Assembly: GCA_020853135.1 (NCBI GenBank)
Contig: JADYZO010000042.1
Span: forward strand, 29,780 to 93,779
Direction: 5' to 3'
DNA from: Gammaproteobacteria bacterium
Lineage (GTDB): Bacteria; Pseudomonadota; Gammaproteobacteria; Steroidobacterales; GCA-2729495
Length of the DNA: 64,000 nt
Shown here: positions 11,806-23,225 of the stretch, one piece after another
Layout of the letters: every line of letters starts with the position of its first letter
Numbering within the stretch: the first letter of the stretch is position 1
Notes under the pieces: model-generated
Database searches by the model: none
Told to the model about the DNA's origin: nothing
The model's input: only the letters and a program-made list of their open reading frames with translations
Program-made: the position numbers and the translations under genes

Positions 11806-14800
11806 ATGCGGCCCGGGCCCGGAGTCCTGTTGCGCGCGCTGCTGTACACGCTGGCCAGCCTCGTCATCGTGCTCGCTCTCCTGGTCGGCCTGGCGCGCCT
11901 GCTGCTGCCGCGCGTGCCGGAGTACCAGGACGACATCCGGGCCTGGGCGAGTACGGCGACGGGCTATGACATCGCCTTCGGCGGCATCAGCGCCAGCTGG
12001 CCGCTGTCGGGCCCCGAACTCACCTTCATGGATGTGCGGCTGACGCGCCCGGGCGAGTCGCAGCCGGTGGTGACGGCACGCCAGTTCTCGGTCGGCCTGA
12101 GCATCTTCCGTTCCCTGCGCGATGGCCGGCCACGGCCGGGGCGCGTCGCGGTGCGCGGCTCGCAGCTGCAGGTGGAGCGCCTTGCCGATGGCCGTGTGCT
12201 GGTGCAGGGCCGCACCCTGGCGGACCTGCTGCCGGCGCAGACGGCCGAGCGCGCGGAGCTGGACCTGGAACTCGATGACATCGCCTTCACCTACATCGAT
12301 CCGCGGCGCCAGCCGCAGCGACTCCAGCTGCGTTTGCGACGGCTGCAGGCCGGGGTGCGCCGCGAGCACCTCTCCGCCACGCTCGGCATCGAGTTGCCGG
12401 CGCAGCTGGGGCACCTGCTCGAGGCGCAGCTCGCCCTGCCGCTCCCGCTGCCCGAGCCGCTCGCGCTGCCCGCGGACTGGGACGCCCATGTCAGCGGCAC
12501 GGCCATCGAGCTGGCGCGCCTGCTGGCCTACGTGACGGGTGATGCGGGCGCGCTGCGCGGGGGTGCCGGGGACGTGGACCTGCGGGTGAATTTCCGCAAC
12601 GGCCGGTGGGAGCAGGTGGCCGCGCAGTTCAGCCTCGGTTCCGTGGCGGTGGCCGGCGCCGCGGCGACGACCGCGTACGAGCGCATCAGCGGCCGCGGCC
12701 AATGGCAGCGGGTCGAGGGCGGCTGGGATGCCTCGGTGACCGACCTGCGCCTGCGGCGCGCGGGCCGCGACGCCCCGGCCACCACCGGCGAATTGCAGCA
12801 GCGCGAGGCGGGCGAGGGCGCACCGGTGCGCTGGACCGCCAGCGCCGGCTTCCTGCGGCTCGATGACCTGTTCCCGCTGGTGCGCGCCGGGCTCGCCGGC
12901 ACCGCGCTCGAGGCGCGCCTGCCGCGGCAGCTCGCCGGTGACCTGCGCGACATCACCGCCGAGTTTGCCGTTCGCAGCGGAGAGCGGACGCGCTATTCGG
13001 TGCGGTTCGGCTTCACGCACATGGCGCTGGCCAACGCGACCGGCGAGGTGGCGGCCACCGGCCTGACCGGCCGGCTTGCGGCCGACAGCGAGGGTGGCCG
13101 GCTGGAGCTGGCCAGCAGCGATGTCACGCTCACGCTCGCGGAGTGGTTCCGCAATCCCCTGCCCGCCCGGTCGCTGCAGGGCATGCTGGTCTGGCGCCGG
13201 GGGCCGGAGGGCGTCCGCTTCCTGAGCGACGACATCCAGCTGAAGACCGCCGCCATCGGCATCAGCTCCCGGCTCGAGCTGGTGTTTCCCCCGGATGGCG
13301 GCTCTCCCGTCCTCGACCTCACTGCCCGGGCCAGCGCCACCGAGGCACCGCAGGTCCTGCACTTCCTGCCGCTGCGGCACTTCCCGCCGCAGGTGGGTGA
13401 CTGGCTGGAACGGGCCGTGGTGGCCGGGCGGGTGCCGGTGGCCGAGGGCGTGTTCCGCGGACCCCTGCACGCGTTTCCCTTCGACCACGGCGAGGGGCAG
13501 TTCCGCATCAGCATGCAGCTGGAGGACGGCACGCTGGACTACGCCGATGACTGGCCGCGGGTCGAGGGCCTCGATGCCGAGGTCGTCTTCGACGGGGCCA
13601 GCATGTCCTCCACCCGCAACCGGGCGCGGGTCGGCAACCTGCCGGTGCAGGATTTCGTCGTGCGCATCCCCGACATGCGCAAGGGCGTGCTGGCGGTTTC
13701 GGGCCAGCAACGCACGGGGCTCGGCGAGGTGCTGGAGTTCCTGCGGGCCACGCCGGTCGCCGGCCATGTCGGCCCGATCCTGCAGCGCACCCGCGCCTCC
13801 GGGCCGGCCGACGTGGCGATGCGCCTCGCCCTGCCGCTCACCGATACCGCTGCCTGGGACCTCAAGCTCCTACTCGATGCCCGCGGCTGCCGGCTCGCCC
13901 TGGCGGGACTGCCGCTCGACCTGAAGGACCTGCGCGGACGGGTCCGGCTGCAGAACACCCGCTTCCACGCCGACGGCATGCAGGCGGTCATGCTCGGCGA
14001 GCCGGTGCGCATCGGGCTGGCCCCCGAGGTGGGCGCCGGGGCGGTCACCACCGCCCAGCTGGCGACGCTCGCCGGGGCCACCCCGGTGTCGCGTCTGACC
14101 TCGACCTTCAGCCTGCCGCTGCGCGAGTACTTCGATGGCCAGCTCGGCTGGCAGGCGACGGTGCGCATCCCGGAGTCCGCTGCGGGTGCGACGGCACAAC
14201 CGCTCACGGTCGCCATCCACTCGGACCTGCGCGGCGTGACGAGCACGCTGCCTGCACCCCTGAGGAAGGAGGCCAGCGCCGCCTGGCCGGGGGATGTGGT
14301 CCTCGCCTTCCCGCGGGCCGACACGATCGAGGTCCGGGCGCGGCTGGAGACGCCCTTCGCCGCCGCCCTGCGCCTGGTGTCGGCCGGTGACCAGTGGCAT
14401 ATCGAGCGCGGTGCCCTGCGTGCGGGTCAGGGCGCGGTGGAACTGCCGGCGCGTCGCGGCGTGGAGGTGAGCGGGCAGGTCGCCAGCCTGGACGTCAGTG
14501 ACTGGCTGGCGGTTGGCGACAGCGGCGCGGGCGGCAGCGGCGGCCATGGCTTTCGCGACACCTTCCGCGACTTCGTCTTCGACGCAGGGCGGGTCAGCGT
14601 CGCAGGCCAGGTGCTGCATAACGTGCAGGCCACCGTGCGCCGTGGCGCGGACAGCTGGCAGGTCAGCGTGAACAGCCCCAATGCCGTGGGCGACATCATG
14701 ATTCCCTTCGACACGGCCGCCCGGCCCATGCGCCTGGACATGAAGAAGCTCTGGCTGGGGGAGGAGGCGCCGGGGCAGGCTGCGGGCGGACGGACGGACC

Positions 14801-15735
14801 CGCGCAACCTCATGGCGATCGATGCGCGGATCGCCGATGCCGCGCTGGGTGACTGGCACCTCGGTCAGCTGGAACTGGTCGTGGCGCACGCGCCCGACGG
14901 GCTGGTGGTGCAGCGGCTTGCCGCGCATGCCCCGAGTTTCACGCTGGACGGCGGGGGGGGCTGGCGCGTGCAGGACGACGATCCCGCGCGCCAGGAGACG
15001 CGCCTCGCCGTCACGCTGGAGTCCAGCGATGTCGCCGCGACGCTGACCCAGCTGGGCTTTGGCGCCGACATCAGCGGGAAGAGCGCGCGGGTGACGGCGG
15101 ACCTGGCCTGGCCCGGAGGGCCGGCCAGCGACTTCCTCAGGCGGGCCACCGGCCACATCGGCGTGGAGGTGAAATCCGGGCAGGTGAGTGAAGTCGAGCC
15201 GGGCAGCGGCCGGCTGGTCGGCCTGCTCAGCGTCTCGGCACTGCCGCGACGCCTCGCGCTGGATTTCCACGATGTCTTCGACAAGGGGCTGAGCTACGAC
15301 ACCATCAAGGGGGATTTCAGGCTGGGTGGCGGCAGTGCCTACACCTGCAACCTGGGTGTGAGCAGCCCGGCGGTGGAGATCGCCATCATCGGCCGCACGG
15401 CGCTGGCCGAGCGCAGCTACGACCAGATGGCGGTGGTGCGCCCGCAGCTGGCCACCACGGTGCTGACCGCGGGTGGTGCCGTCTTGGGTGGCCCGGTGGG
15501 CGGTGTTACGATGCTGCTGATCTCGCAGATGTTCCGCAAATCCCTCGGCAACCTCGGCGAGTCCTACTACCACGTCAGTGGTGGCTGGGACCGGCCCGAG
15601 GTCACCCGTGTTCCGGGTGGTGAGGTGGACGCCGGGGCATTCAAGGATTGCGAGAAGGAAATCGGGGCCGCGCTGGCCAGCCCGCCGCCCGCAGCGGCGC
15701 CGGCTGCGCCGCCGCCTTCACCACCCGGACGCTGA
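11806..15735 (+). CDS. yhdP: YhdP family (AsmA-like / TamB-like) envelope phospholipid transport protein
   Basis: 1309-aa protein with one N-terminal TM segment, AsmA-like C-terminus (LVGLLSVSALPRRLALDFHDVFDKGLSYDTIKGDF), located between rng and a nitrilase gene as in other gammaproteobacteria. Confidence 0.88.
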   Translation: MRPGPGVLLRALLYTLASLVIVLALLVGLARLLLPRVPEYQDDIRAWASTATGYDIAFGGISASWPLSGPELTFMDVRLTRPGESQPVVTARQFSVGLSIFRSLRDGRPRPGRVAVRGSQLQVERLADGRVLVQGRTLADLLPAQTAERAELDLELDDIAFTYIDPRRQPQRLQLRLRRLQAGVRREHLSATLGIELPAQLGHLLEAQLALPLPLPEPLALPADWDAHVSGTAIELARLLAYVTGDAGALRGGAGDVDLRVNFRNGRWEQVAAQFSLGSVAVAGAAATTAYERISGRGQWQRVEGGWDASVTDLRLRRAGRDAPATTGELQQREAGEGAPVRWTASAGFLRLDDLFPLVRAGLAGTALEARLPRQLAGDLRDITAEFAVRSGERTRYSVRFGFTHMALANATGEVAATGLTGRLAADSEGGRLELASSDVTLTLAEWFRNPLPARSLQGMLVWRRGPEGVRFLSDDIQLKTAAIGISSRLELVFPPDGGSPVLDLTARASATEAPQVLHFLPLRHFPPQVGDWLERAVVAGRVPVAEGVFRGPLHAFPFDHGEGQFRISMQLEDGTLDYADDWPRVEGLDAEVVFDGASMSSTRNRARVGNLPVQDFVVRIPDMRKGVLAVSGQQRTGLGEVLEFLRATPVAGHVGPILQRTRASGPADVAMRLALPLTDTAAWDLKLLLDARGCRLALAGLPLDLKDLRGRVRLQNTRFHADGMQAVMLGEPVRIGLAPEVGAGAVTTAQLATLAGATPVSRLTSTFSLPLREYFDGQLGWQATVRIPESAAGATAQPLTVAIHSDLRGVTSTLPAPLRKEASAAWPGDVVLAFPRADTIEVRARLETPFAAALRLVSAGDQWHIERGALRAGQGAVELPARRGVEVSGQVASLDVSDWLAVGDSGAGGSGGHGFRDTFRDFVFDAGRVSVAGQVLHNVQATVRRGADSWQVSVNSPNAVGDIMIPFDTAARPMRLDMKKLWLGEEAPGQAAGGRTDPRNLMAIDARIADAALGDWHLGQLELVVAHAPDGLVVQRLAAHAPSFTLDGGGGWRVQDDDPARQETRLAVTLESSDVAATLTQLGFGADISGKSARVTADLAWPGGPASDFLRRATGHIGVEVKSGQVSEVEPGSGRLVGLLSVSALPRRLALDFHDVFDKGLSYDTIKGDFRLGGGSAYTCNLGVSSPAVEIAIIGRTALAERSYDQMAVVRPQLATTVLTAGGAVLGGPVGGVTMLLISQMFRKSLGNLGESYYHVSGGWDRPEVTRVPGGEVDAGAFKDCEKEIGAALASPPPAAAPAAPPPSPPGR

Positions 15736-15743
15736 GCAGGATC

Positions 15744-16580
15744 ATGAGCAACATCCGCCTTGCCGCCGTGCAGATGACTTCGGGCGACGACGTCGCCGCC
15801 AACCTGGCCGCTGCGCGGCTGCAGTTGCAGGCCGCGGCGCGCCACGGTGCCCGGCTGGCCGTGCTGCCGGAGAATTTCGCCTGCATGCCGGCGAGCGAAA
15901 GCGCACGCGCCGGCATTGCCGAGGCCGACGGCAGCGGGCCCATCCAGGACTTCCTCGCCACGGCCGCGCGCGAATGCGGCCTGTGGATCGTCGGCGGCAC
16001 CATCCCCATCGCCAGCGCGGAGGCGGGCCGGCCCTATGCCGCCTGTGGCGTCTGGGATGACCAGGGCCGGCGTGTCGGCCGCTACGACAAGATGCACCTT
16101 TTCGACGTGCGGGTGCCCGACAGCGCGGAAGCCTACCGCGAGTCGGCCCGCACCATGCCCGGCAACGCGCCGCTGACGCTCGACACGCCCTTTGGCGCGC
16201 TGGGCGTGGCCGTGTGCTATGACCTGCGCTTCCCGGAGCTCTTCCGCGCCATGCTGGAGCGCGAGGTCAGCATCATCGCCCTGCCGGCGGCCTTCACGCA
16301 GCGTACCGGCCAGGCCCACTGGCACACGTTGCTCAAGGCACGGGCCATCGAGAACCTCGCCTATGTGGTGGCCGCCGCACAGGGCGGCGAGCACCCCGGC
16401 GGCCGGCATACCTACGGGCACTCGCTGATCGTGGGACCCTGGGGCGAGGTGCTGGCAGAGGCGGGCGCAGGACCCGGCGTGGTCACGGCGACGCTGGATG
16501 CCGACTACCTGCTGCGCCTGCGCGCGCAGTTCCCGGTGCTGAGCCACCGCCGCCTCGACCAGGCCCGTGTGGCCGGCTGA
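15744..16580 (+). CDS. Carbon-nitrogen hydrolase (nitrilase/Nit family)
   Basis: [37 protein letters not shown] motifs (E-K-C triad). Confidence 0.93.
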   Translation: MSNIRLAAVQMTSGDDVAANLAAARLQLQAAARHGARLAVLPENFACMPASESARAGIAEADGSGPIQDFLATAARECGLWIVGGTIPIASAEAGRPYAACGVWDDQGRRVGRYDKMHLFDVRVPDSAEAYRESARTMPGNAPLTLDTPFGALGVAVCYDLRFPELFRAMLEREVSIIALPAAFTQRTGQAHWHTLLKARAIENLAYVVAAAQGGEHPGGRHTYGHSLIVGPWGEVLAEAGAGPGVVTATLDADYLLRLRAQFPVLSHRRLDQARVAG

Positions 16581-16597
16581 GGCCGGCGCAGGCCAGG

Positions 16598-18061
16598 GTG
16601 AACAACATGACATCGCAGAATGCCGTTGAACTCGCACGCCGGTCGCTGCTCGGCCCGGCCGGGCTCGGGGACCGCGACCTCGACCGCGCGCTGCACAGCC
16701 TGCTGCGCGGCGGTGTCGATGCGGCGGACCTCTACTTCCAGTCCTCGCGCCACGAGGCCTGGTCCCTGGAGGACGGCATCGTCAAGGAGGGCAGCCACAG
16801 CATCGAGCAGGGCGTGGGCGTGCGCGCGCTCTCGGGCGAGAAGACCGGCTTCGCCTATTCCGACGAAATCGTCGTGCCGGCGCTGATGCAGGCCGCCGAT
16901 GCCGCCAGCGCCATCGCCCGCGTGGGCCAGCACGGCACCCTGCAGGCCTGGTCGGCACGCGCCGGACGCGAGCTCTATGCGCCGCTCGACCCGATCCCCT
17001 CGCTCGCCGACGACGACAAGGTGGCGCTGCTGCAGCGCGTGGACCAGGCCACCCGTGCGCTGGACCCGCGGGTGAAGCAGGTCATGGCGAGCCTGGTGGC
17101 GGTGCACGAGGTCATCCTGGTCTGTGGCAGCGATGGTGTCATGGCTGCCGACGTGCGCCCGCTGGTGCGCATGAACGTCACCGTGCTGGTGGAGGAGAAC
17201 GGCCGGCGCGAGCAGGGGTACACCGGGGGCGGTGGCCGCGTCAGCCTCCAGCACTTCCTCGACGAGGACCGTGCCCTTGCCTACGGCCGCGAGGCGGTGC
17301 GCCAGGCGCTGGTGGCGCTGGAGGCGGTGCCGGCGCCGGCGGGCGAGATGGTGGTGGTGCTGGGGCCCGGCTGGCCCGGCATCCTGCTGCACGAGGCGAT
17401 CGGCCACGGGCTGGAGGGCGACTTCAACCGCAAGGGCACTTCGGCCTTCAGCAGGCGGCTTGGCGAGAAGGTGGCCTCGGAACTGTGCACCATCGTCGAT
17501 GATGGCACCCTGCCCGGCCGCCGCGGTTCGCTCAACGTGGACGACGAGGGCACGCTCAGCCAGTGCACCACGCTGATCGAGAACGGGCGCCTGGTCGGCT
17601 ACATGCAGGACAAGCTCAACGCGCGGTTGATGGGCATGGCGCCCACCGGCAACGGGCGGCGCCAGTCCTTCGCCCACCTGCCCATGCCGCGCATGACCAA
17701 CACCTGCATGCTGCCGGGGCCGCACGCGCCCGAGGAGATCATCGCCTCGGTGGACAGGGGCATCTACGCGCGCAATTTCGGCGGCGGCCAGGTGGACATC
17801 ACCTCGGGGAAGTTCGTGTTCTCCGCCAGCGAGGCCTACCTGATCGAGAAGGGCCGCCTCGGCGCGCCGATCCGCGACGCGACGCTGGTCGGCGACGGTC
17901 CCTCGGTGCTGCGCCAGGTGTCGATGGTCGGCAACGACCTGAAGCTCGACGAGGGCGTGGGCACCTGCGGCAAGGACGGCCAGTCGGTGCCGGTGGGCGT
18001 CGGCCAGCCGACGCTGCGCATCGATGGCCTCACCGTCGGCGGCACCGCCGGCGGCGACTGA
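16598..18061 (+). CDS. tldD: Metalloprotease TldD
   Basis: [23 protein letters not shown] (HExxxH motif) and full-length match to TldD pattern; start GTG 16598 or ATG 16607. Confidence 0.96.
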   Translation: MNNMTSQNAVELARRSLLGPAGLGDRDLDRALHSLLRGGVDAADLYFQSSRHEAWSLEDGIVKEGSHSIEQGVGVRALSGEKTGFAYSDEIVVPALMQAADAASAIARVGQHGTLQAWSARAGRELYAPLDPIPSLADDDKVALLQRVDQATRALDPRVKQVMASLVAVHEVILVCGSDGVMAADVRPLVRMNVTVLVEENGRREQGYTGGGGRVSLQHFLDEDRALAYGREAVRQALVALEAVPAPAGEMVVVLGPGWPGILLHEAIGHGLEGDFNRKGTSAFSRRLGEKVASELCTIVDDGTLPGRRGSLNVDDEGTLSQCTTLIENGRLVGYMQDKLNARLMGMAPTGNGRRQSFAHLPMPRMTNTCMLPGPHAPEEIIASVDRGIYARNFGGGQVDITSGKFVFSASEAYLIEKGRLGAPIRDATLVGDGPSVLRQVSMVGNDLKLDEGVGTCGKDGQSVPVGVGQPTLRIDGLTVGGTAGGD

Positions 18062-18070
18062 GCGGCCGGC

Positions 18071-18562
18071 TCAGCCCTTGCGGGGATCGGGGTTGGCGAG
18101 CACCGTGGCGGTCTGCTTCGCGCGGTAGGCATCGAGCGCCCCGCGGATGCGTTCGTCGCCGAGCGCGAGGATGGCGGCAGCCAGCAGCGCGGCATTGATG
18201 GCCCCGGCCTTGCCGATGGCCAGGGTGCCCACCGGGATGCCGGGTGGCATCTGCACGATGGAAAGCAGCGCATCCATGCCGCCCAGGGCGGGCGAGGGCA
18301 GTGGCACGCCCAGCACCGGCAGGGGCGTCTTGGCCGCCGCACAACCGGGCAGGGCGGCGGCGAGGCCGGCACCGGCGATCAGCACCTTCAGGCCGCGCTC
18401 GCGGGCGCCCTCGCAGTAGCTCCCGACCGCGTCGGGTGCCCGGTGCGCGGACAGCGCGTTGACTTCGTGCCCGATGCCGAGCGCATCGAGGGTGGCCGAG
18501 GCGTGGGACATGATTTCCCAGTCCGACCGCGAGCCCATGAGGATGCCCACCAGTGGTTTCAT
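18071..18562 (-). CDS. purE: 5-(carboxyamino)imidazole ribonucleotide mutase
   Basis: [14 protein letters not shown]...SAHRAPD...[33 protein letters not shown]. Confidence 0.96.
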   Translation of the reverse strand: MKPLVGILMGSRSDWEIMSHASATLDALGIGHEVNALSAHRAPDAVGSYCEGARERGLKVLIAGAGLAAALPGCAAAKTPLPVLGVPLPSPALGGMDALLSIVQMPPGIPVGTLAIGKAGAINAALLAAAILALGDERIRGALDAYRAKQTATVLANPDPRKG

Positions 18563-18682
18563 TGCGACCGACGCCCCTGTCGTTTCCGCCAACCGTTGAG
18601 CGCGGGATCATACCACCGGCGGTTCGCGGGACCAGCGCAGCTGCCTGCTAGAATGCCGCGCGGCTCCCTACGGCAGGCAGGC

Positions 18683-20029
18683 ATGACGAACCAGGCGGGT
18701 GGACACGACGTCGAGGACCTCAAGGCCCGGGTGGCCGAGGTTCTCGCCCTGGCGCGCGACGTTGGCGCCTCGCAGGCCGAGGCGAGCGCGAGCTTTGGCA
18801 CGGGGCTCTCGGTGACGGTGCGCATGCGCTCGGTGGAGACGCTCGAGTACCACCGCGACCAGGGCATCGGCGTGACGCTGTACTTCGGCCAGCGCAAGGG
18901 CAGCGCCAGCACCACGGACCTGCGCCCGGCGGCCATCGGGGAGAGCGTGCGCAAGGCGGCGAGCCTGGCGCGCCATGCCGCCGAGGACGCCTGCGCGGGG
19001 CTGGCCGACCCTGCACGCCTGGCACGCGAAGTCCCCGACCTCGACCTCTGGCACCCCTGGTCGCTCGATGCTGCGGGCGCCATCGACCTCGCCACGCGCT
19101 GCGAGGCGGCTGCACTCGACCACGACCCGCGGATCACGAACTCCGAGGGCGCCAGCGTCAGCAGCCGCGATGGGGCGCGCGCCTACGGCAACAGCCACGG
19201 CTTCCTCGCCGGCTACCGCGACACCAGCCACAGCCTGTCCTGCGCGGTGCTCGCGAGCCAGGGCGGGCAGATGGAGCGCGACTTCGAGTTCACCACGGCG
19301 CGCGACCCGGTGGAACTCATGGCGGCACCGGTCGTCGGCCGCGAGGCAGCCACCCGCGCGCTGGCCCGCCTGGGCGCCACCAAGCTCGAGACCCGCAGCG
19401 CACCGGTGCTCTACCCCGCGCGCCTGGCCCGCGGGCTCATCGGCCACCTGGTCGGCGCGCTGAGCGGCGGTGCGCTCTACCGGCGCGCCTCCTTCCTGCT
19501 CGACAGCCTCGGCACGCAGGTCATGGCCGGGCATGTCAGCATCGACGAGCGTCCGCACCTGCCGAAGGCGCTGGCCAGCGCCCCCTACGACGACGAGGGC
19601 GTGGCCACCGCCGACCGCCGCCTGGTCGACGCCGGGGTGGTCCGGGGCTACGTGCTCGGCAGCTACTCGGCGCGCAAGCTCGGCATGGCCAGCACCGGCA
19701 ACGCGGGCGGCACCCACAACCTGCTGGTGTCGAGCAGCGCGGGTGCGCCGGGATTCGCCGAACTGGTCGCCGAACTCGGCACCGGCTTCCTGGTGACGGA
19801 ACTCATGGGCAGCGGCGTCAACCCGGTGACCGGCGACTACTCGCGCGGCGCGGCCGGCTTCTGGGTGGAGGGCGGCGTGGTGCGTTTCCCCGTGAGCGAG
19901 GTCACCATCGCCGGCAACCTGCGCGACATCTACCGCGACATCATCGCCGTCGGCGGCGACGTGGACCTGCGCGGCGGCATCCGCAGCGGCTCGATCCTGG
20001 TGAGGGAGATGACGATCGCGGGGAGTTAG
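18683..20029 (+). CDS. pmbA: Metalloprotease PmbA/TldE
   Basis: TldD/PmbA family; VRGYVLGSYSARKLGMASTGNAGGTHNLLVS, GVNPVTGDYSRGAAGFWVEGG. Confidence 0.96.
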   Translation: MTNQAGGHDVEDLKARVAEVLALARDVGASQAEASASFGTGLSVTVRMRSVETLEYHRDQGIGVTLYFGQRKGSASTTDLRPAAIGESVRKAASLARHAAEDACAGLADPARLAREVPDLDLWHPWSLDAAGAIDLATRCEAAALDHDPRITNSEGASVSSRDGARAYGNSHGFLAGYRDTSHSLSCAVLASQGGQMERDFEFTTARDPVELMAAPVVGREAATRALARLGATKLETRSAPVLYPARLARGLIGHLVGALSGGALYRRASFLLDSLGTQVMAGHVSIDERPHLPKALASAPYDDEGVATADRRLVDAGVVRGYVLGSYSARKLGMASTGNAGGTHNLLVSSSAGAPGFAELVAELGTGFLVTELMGSGVNPVTGDYSRGAAGFWVEGGVVRFPVSEVTIAGNLRDIYRDIIAVGGDVDLRGGIRSGSILVREMTIAGS

Positions 20030-20036
20030 GCCGCGC

Positions 20037-21338
20037 TCAGCCCGCTTCGTCCACCAGGTCCGCCAGGCTGCGCTTGCCGAGTGCCCCGGCGATGCCGCCT
20101 TCCATCTGCATCGCGAGCGTGGCCACTGGCGCCGGCCAGTGCAGCCGCTCGCCGATGTCGGCACCGGCCGGCTGGCGCACGGCAAGCACGATGTCCTCCA
20201 CGAGGACGTTGCGCGGCTCACGCTGCAGGAGCAGCCCCTCGCCGCTGCTGCGCGCAAGCAGCTGTGCCGACTCGAGCCGGCCGATCACCGGGCCAAGGGT
20301 CAGTCCCGGCAGGCCGGTCTGCGCGGCGATGTCGGCCACCGTGAGCGGCGTGTTCCCGGTGCGGAAGGTGCGCGCCACCAGCAGCATCACGGTGATTGCT
20401 GCGGCCTCCAGTTGCCCGGTGCCGGTGACGGCGGGCCGGTAGCCGATCCGCAGGTGGTCCGGGTGCTGGAGGTAGAAGGCGAACTGCGCGCCGATGAGCA
20501 GGATGAGCCAGGACAGGTACAGCCAGAACAGCGCGCTGATGACGATGGCGAAGGTGGCGTAGATGCTGATGGTGGCCGCGGCGTTGACGACGAAGGTGGT
20601 GAACAGCACCCCGGTGCCCGCCCACAGTACGCCGCCAAGGCCGCCACCGGCCAGGGCGGCACGCAGACGCACCGGCGTATTGGGCACGAACCAGTACACC
20701 AGCGAGAAGCCGAGGCAGACCAGCGCATAGGGCAGGATTTCGCCGGGCATGCCGGTGATGATGCCCAGCGGCGAGTCGCCGAGCGCCTGCACCAGCGTGT
20801 TGCTGCGCAGGCCGGCGATGAGGGTCATGGCCGTGACCATGACCACCGGTCCCACGAGGATCACCGACAGGTACTCGGTCACGCGCCGGCCGAGACTGCG
20901 TGGCCGTTCCACGCGCCAGATGCGGTTGAAGCTGTCCTCCATCTGCCCGGCCATGGTGAGCGCGGTGATAAACAGGAACAGCAGGCCGACCCCGGCAAGA
21001 ACACCGCTTTGCGCCGCATCGACGAAAGCGATCACCCTGGCGGTGAGCTCCGCACCGCGTGCACCCAGCGGCTCGAGGAAGCCGAACAGCAGTGGCTCCA
21101 GCTGGTGGTGGAAGCCGAAGGCCTTGACCACCGAGAAGCTCACCGCCAGCAGCGGCACCACCGACAGCAGCGTGACGTACACCAGCCCCATGGCGTGCAG
21201 CGTCAGCGGGCCGGCGACGATGTCGCGCAGCAGGGCGTAGACGTAGCGGACGAGGACGAGCCCCAGGCGCGGGGCGGCGGGCAGCGCGGCCCAGCGCGGA
21301 TGCCAGAGCCAGCCTTCGATGTACCCGGAAGGGCCCAA
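20037..21338 (-). CDS. YihY family inner membrane protein
   Basis: Multi-TM N-terminus (HAMGLVYVTLLSVVPLLAVSFSVVKAFG...) and length typical of YihY/UPF0761 proteins. Confidence 0.9.
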   Translation of the reverse strand: MGPSGYIEGWLWHPRWAALPAAPRLGLVLVRYVYALLRDIVAGPLTLHAMGLVYVTLLSVVPLLAVSFSVVKAFGFHHQLEPLLFGFLEPLGARGAELTARVIAFVDAAQSGVLAGVGLLFLFITALTMAGQMEDSFNRIWRVERPRSLGRRVTEYLSVILVGPVVMVTAMTLIAGLRSNTLVQALGDSPLGIITGMPGEILPYALVCLGFSLVYWFVPNTPVRLRAALAGGGLGGVLWAGTGVLFTTFVVNAAATISIYATFAIVISALFWLYLSWLILLIGAQFAFYLQHPDHLRIGYRPAVTGTGQLEAAAITVMLLVARTFRTGNTPLTVADIAAQTGLPGLTLGPVIGRLESAQLLARSSGEGLLLQREPRNVLVEDIVLAVRQPAGADIGERLHWPAPVATLAMQMEGGIAGALGKRSLADLVDEAG

Positions 21339-21384
21339 GACTGCGGTGTCCGTGTTGCGCCGGGTCGCGGGCCGGTGCGGGGGC

Positions 21385-22290
21385 TCAGCCGGGCCGTGCC
21401 AGGATCTCCAGCGCCTGGCGGTACTTCTCGCTGGTGCGGCGGATGACCTCGGCGGGCAGCGCCGGGCCCGGGGCCTTCTTGTCCCAGTCGAGCGTCTCGA
21501 GGTAATCGCGCACGTACTGCTTGTCGAAGCTCGGCGGGCTGATGCCGGTGCGGTACCCGGCCGCAGGCCAGAAGCGCGAGGAGTCGGGTGTCAGCACCTC
21601 GTCGATGAGATAGAGCCTGCCCGCCTCGTCCAGCCCGAACTCGAACTTGGTGTCGGCGATGATGATGCCGCGGCTGCGGGCGTACTCGGCACCGCGGGTA
21701 TAGATCCCGATGGAGAGCTCGCGCACCTTGCGGGCCAGTTCACTGCCCACCAGCTTCTCCATCCCGGCGAAGCTGATGTTCTCGTCGTGCTGGCCGATCT
21801 CCGCCTTGGTGGCCGGCGTGAAGATGGGTTCGGGCAGCTGGGCGGCCATCGGCAGCCCTTTGGGCAGCGGGATGCCGCAGACCGCACCGCTGGCCTGGTA
21901 GTCCTTCCAGCCGGAGCCGATCAGGTAGCCGCGCACCACCGCCTCCACCGGCAGCGGCTTCAGGCGCCGGACGACGATGGCGCGCCTGGCCACCATGGCC
22001 TGCTCGGCAGGATCGCTGAGGACGTCCTCGGGGCGGCGGCCGGTGAGGTGGTTCGCCACCACCGGCTGCATGCGCGCGAACCAGAAGTTGGAGAGCTGGG
22101 TCAGCACCTCGCCCTTGCCTGGAATCGGCGTGGGCAGGACCACGTCGAAGGCCGAGAGCCGGTCGGTGGTGACGATCAGCAGGTGATCGGCATCGACCTC
22201 GTAGATGTCGCGCACCTTGCCCTGGCTGATCCTGTTGAGGCCGGTCAGGTGTGATTCGAACAATGCGGGTTCCTCGGCCGTCGGGCTCAT
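21385..22290 (-). CDS. purC: SAICAR synthetase
   Basis: [30 protein letters not shown]...GSGWKDYQ...[11 protein letters not shown]...[13 protein letters not shown]. Confidence 0.96.
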   Translation of the reverse strand: MSPTAEEPALFESHLTGLNRISQGKVRDIYEVDADHLLIVTTDRLSAFDVVLPTPIPGKGEVLTQLSNFWFARMQPVVANHLTGRRPEDVLSDPAEQAMVARRAIVVRRLKPLPVEAVVRGYLIGSGWKDYQASGAVCGIPLPKGLPMAAQLPEPIFTPATKAEIGQHDENISFAGMEKLVGSELARKVRELSIGIYTRGAEYARSRGIIIADTKFEFGLDEAGRLYLIDEVLTPDSSRFWPAAGYRTGISPPSFDKQYVRDYLETLDWDKKAPGPALPAEVIRRTSEKYRQALEILARPG

Positions 22291-22397
22291 GGTGCAATTT
22301 CCGTCCAGTCGTCCAGAAGGCCCGCTATTGTATGCCGGTGCCGCGGGCCGGTTAACCCGGCCCCCGGGCGCCCCAAACCCCTGCAAGCGGAAGGCGG

Positions 22398-23183
22398 ATG
22401 GCCTGGATCGGAAAGCTGGCTGGTGGCCTGCTCGGCTATGCGGTGGCGCGCCTGCCCGGCGCCCTCATCGGTGTCATCCTCGGCCACCAGTTCGACCGGG
22501 GCCTCGGGGCGCGCCCGCGCACGGTCGGCAGTGCGGCGGAGCGCCAGCGGGTATTCTTCGAGTCCACCTTCAGCGTCATGGGCCACCTCGCCAAGGCGGA
22601 CGGCCGGGTCTCGGAGGCGGAGATCGGTGCGGCACGGGGCGTGATGCAGCGCATGCGCCTCGATGAGCGCCAGCGCCAGCTGGCCATCCAGCTGTTCAAC
22701 ACGGGCAAGGATCCCGCATACCCGCTCGATGCCCAGGTGGCCCGGCTGCGCCAGTACTGCGGGAGCGAGCCGCAGCTCCTGCAGCTGTTCCTCGAGATCC
22801 AGGTCGACATCGCGCTGGCCACCGGCGAGATCAGCGCGCCCGAGCGCATCCTGCTCGGGCGCATCGCCGCGGGACTCGGTTTCGGGGCGCTGGCGCTCGC
22901 GCAGATCGAAACCCTGTTGCGGATGCGGCGCGGCCAGCCAGGGGTGGGCCGCGAGGCGCCGCGGGTCGATGCCCTGGCGCAGGCCTATCAGGTGCTCGGC
23001 GTGCCGGCCGGCGCCAGCGACCGCGAAGTGAAGACCGCCTACCGGCGGCTGATGAACCAGCACCATCCCGACAAGCAGGCGGCGCGCGGGCTGCCCGATT
23101 CCATGCGCGAGATCGCCGAGGAGCGCACGCGCGAGATCCGCGCGGCCTATGAGACCGTACGCCAGCACCGGGGCTTCCGCTAG
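22398..23183 (+). CDS. djlA: DjlA-like TerB/DnaJ co-chaperone
   Basis: Glycine-rich N-terminal membrane segment, TerB-like middle domain, C-terminal J domain with HPD ([11 protein letters not shown]). Confidence 0.93.
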   Translation: MAWIGKLAGGLLGYAVARLPGALIGVILGHQFDRGLGARPRTVGSAAERQRVFFESTFSVMGHLAKADGRVSEAEIGAARGVMQRMRLDERQRQLAIQLFNTGKDPAYPLDAQVARLRQYCGSEPQLLQLFLEIQVDIALATGEISAPERILLGRIAAGLGFGALALAQIETLLRMRRGQPGVGREAPRVDALAQAYQVLGVPAGASDREVKTAYRRLMNQHHPDKQAARGLPDSMREIAEERTREIRAAYETVRQHRGFR

Positions 23184-23225
23184 GCACGTGCTACCATTTT
23201 CGGCAGTCATCCGCAGGAGGCCGCC

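Noticed and set aside
10251-13767. Long minus-strand ORFs 10251-11936 and 11572-13767 antisense to rng and yhdP
   Set aside because: No domain signature; low-complexity translations typical of antisense frames.
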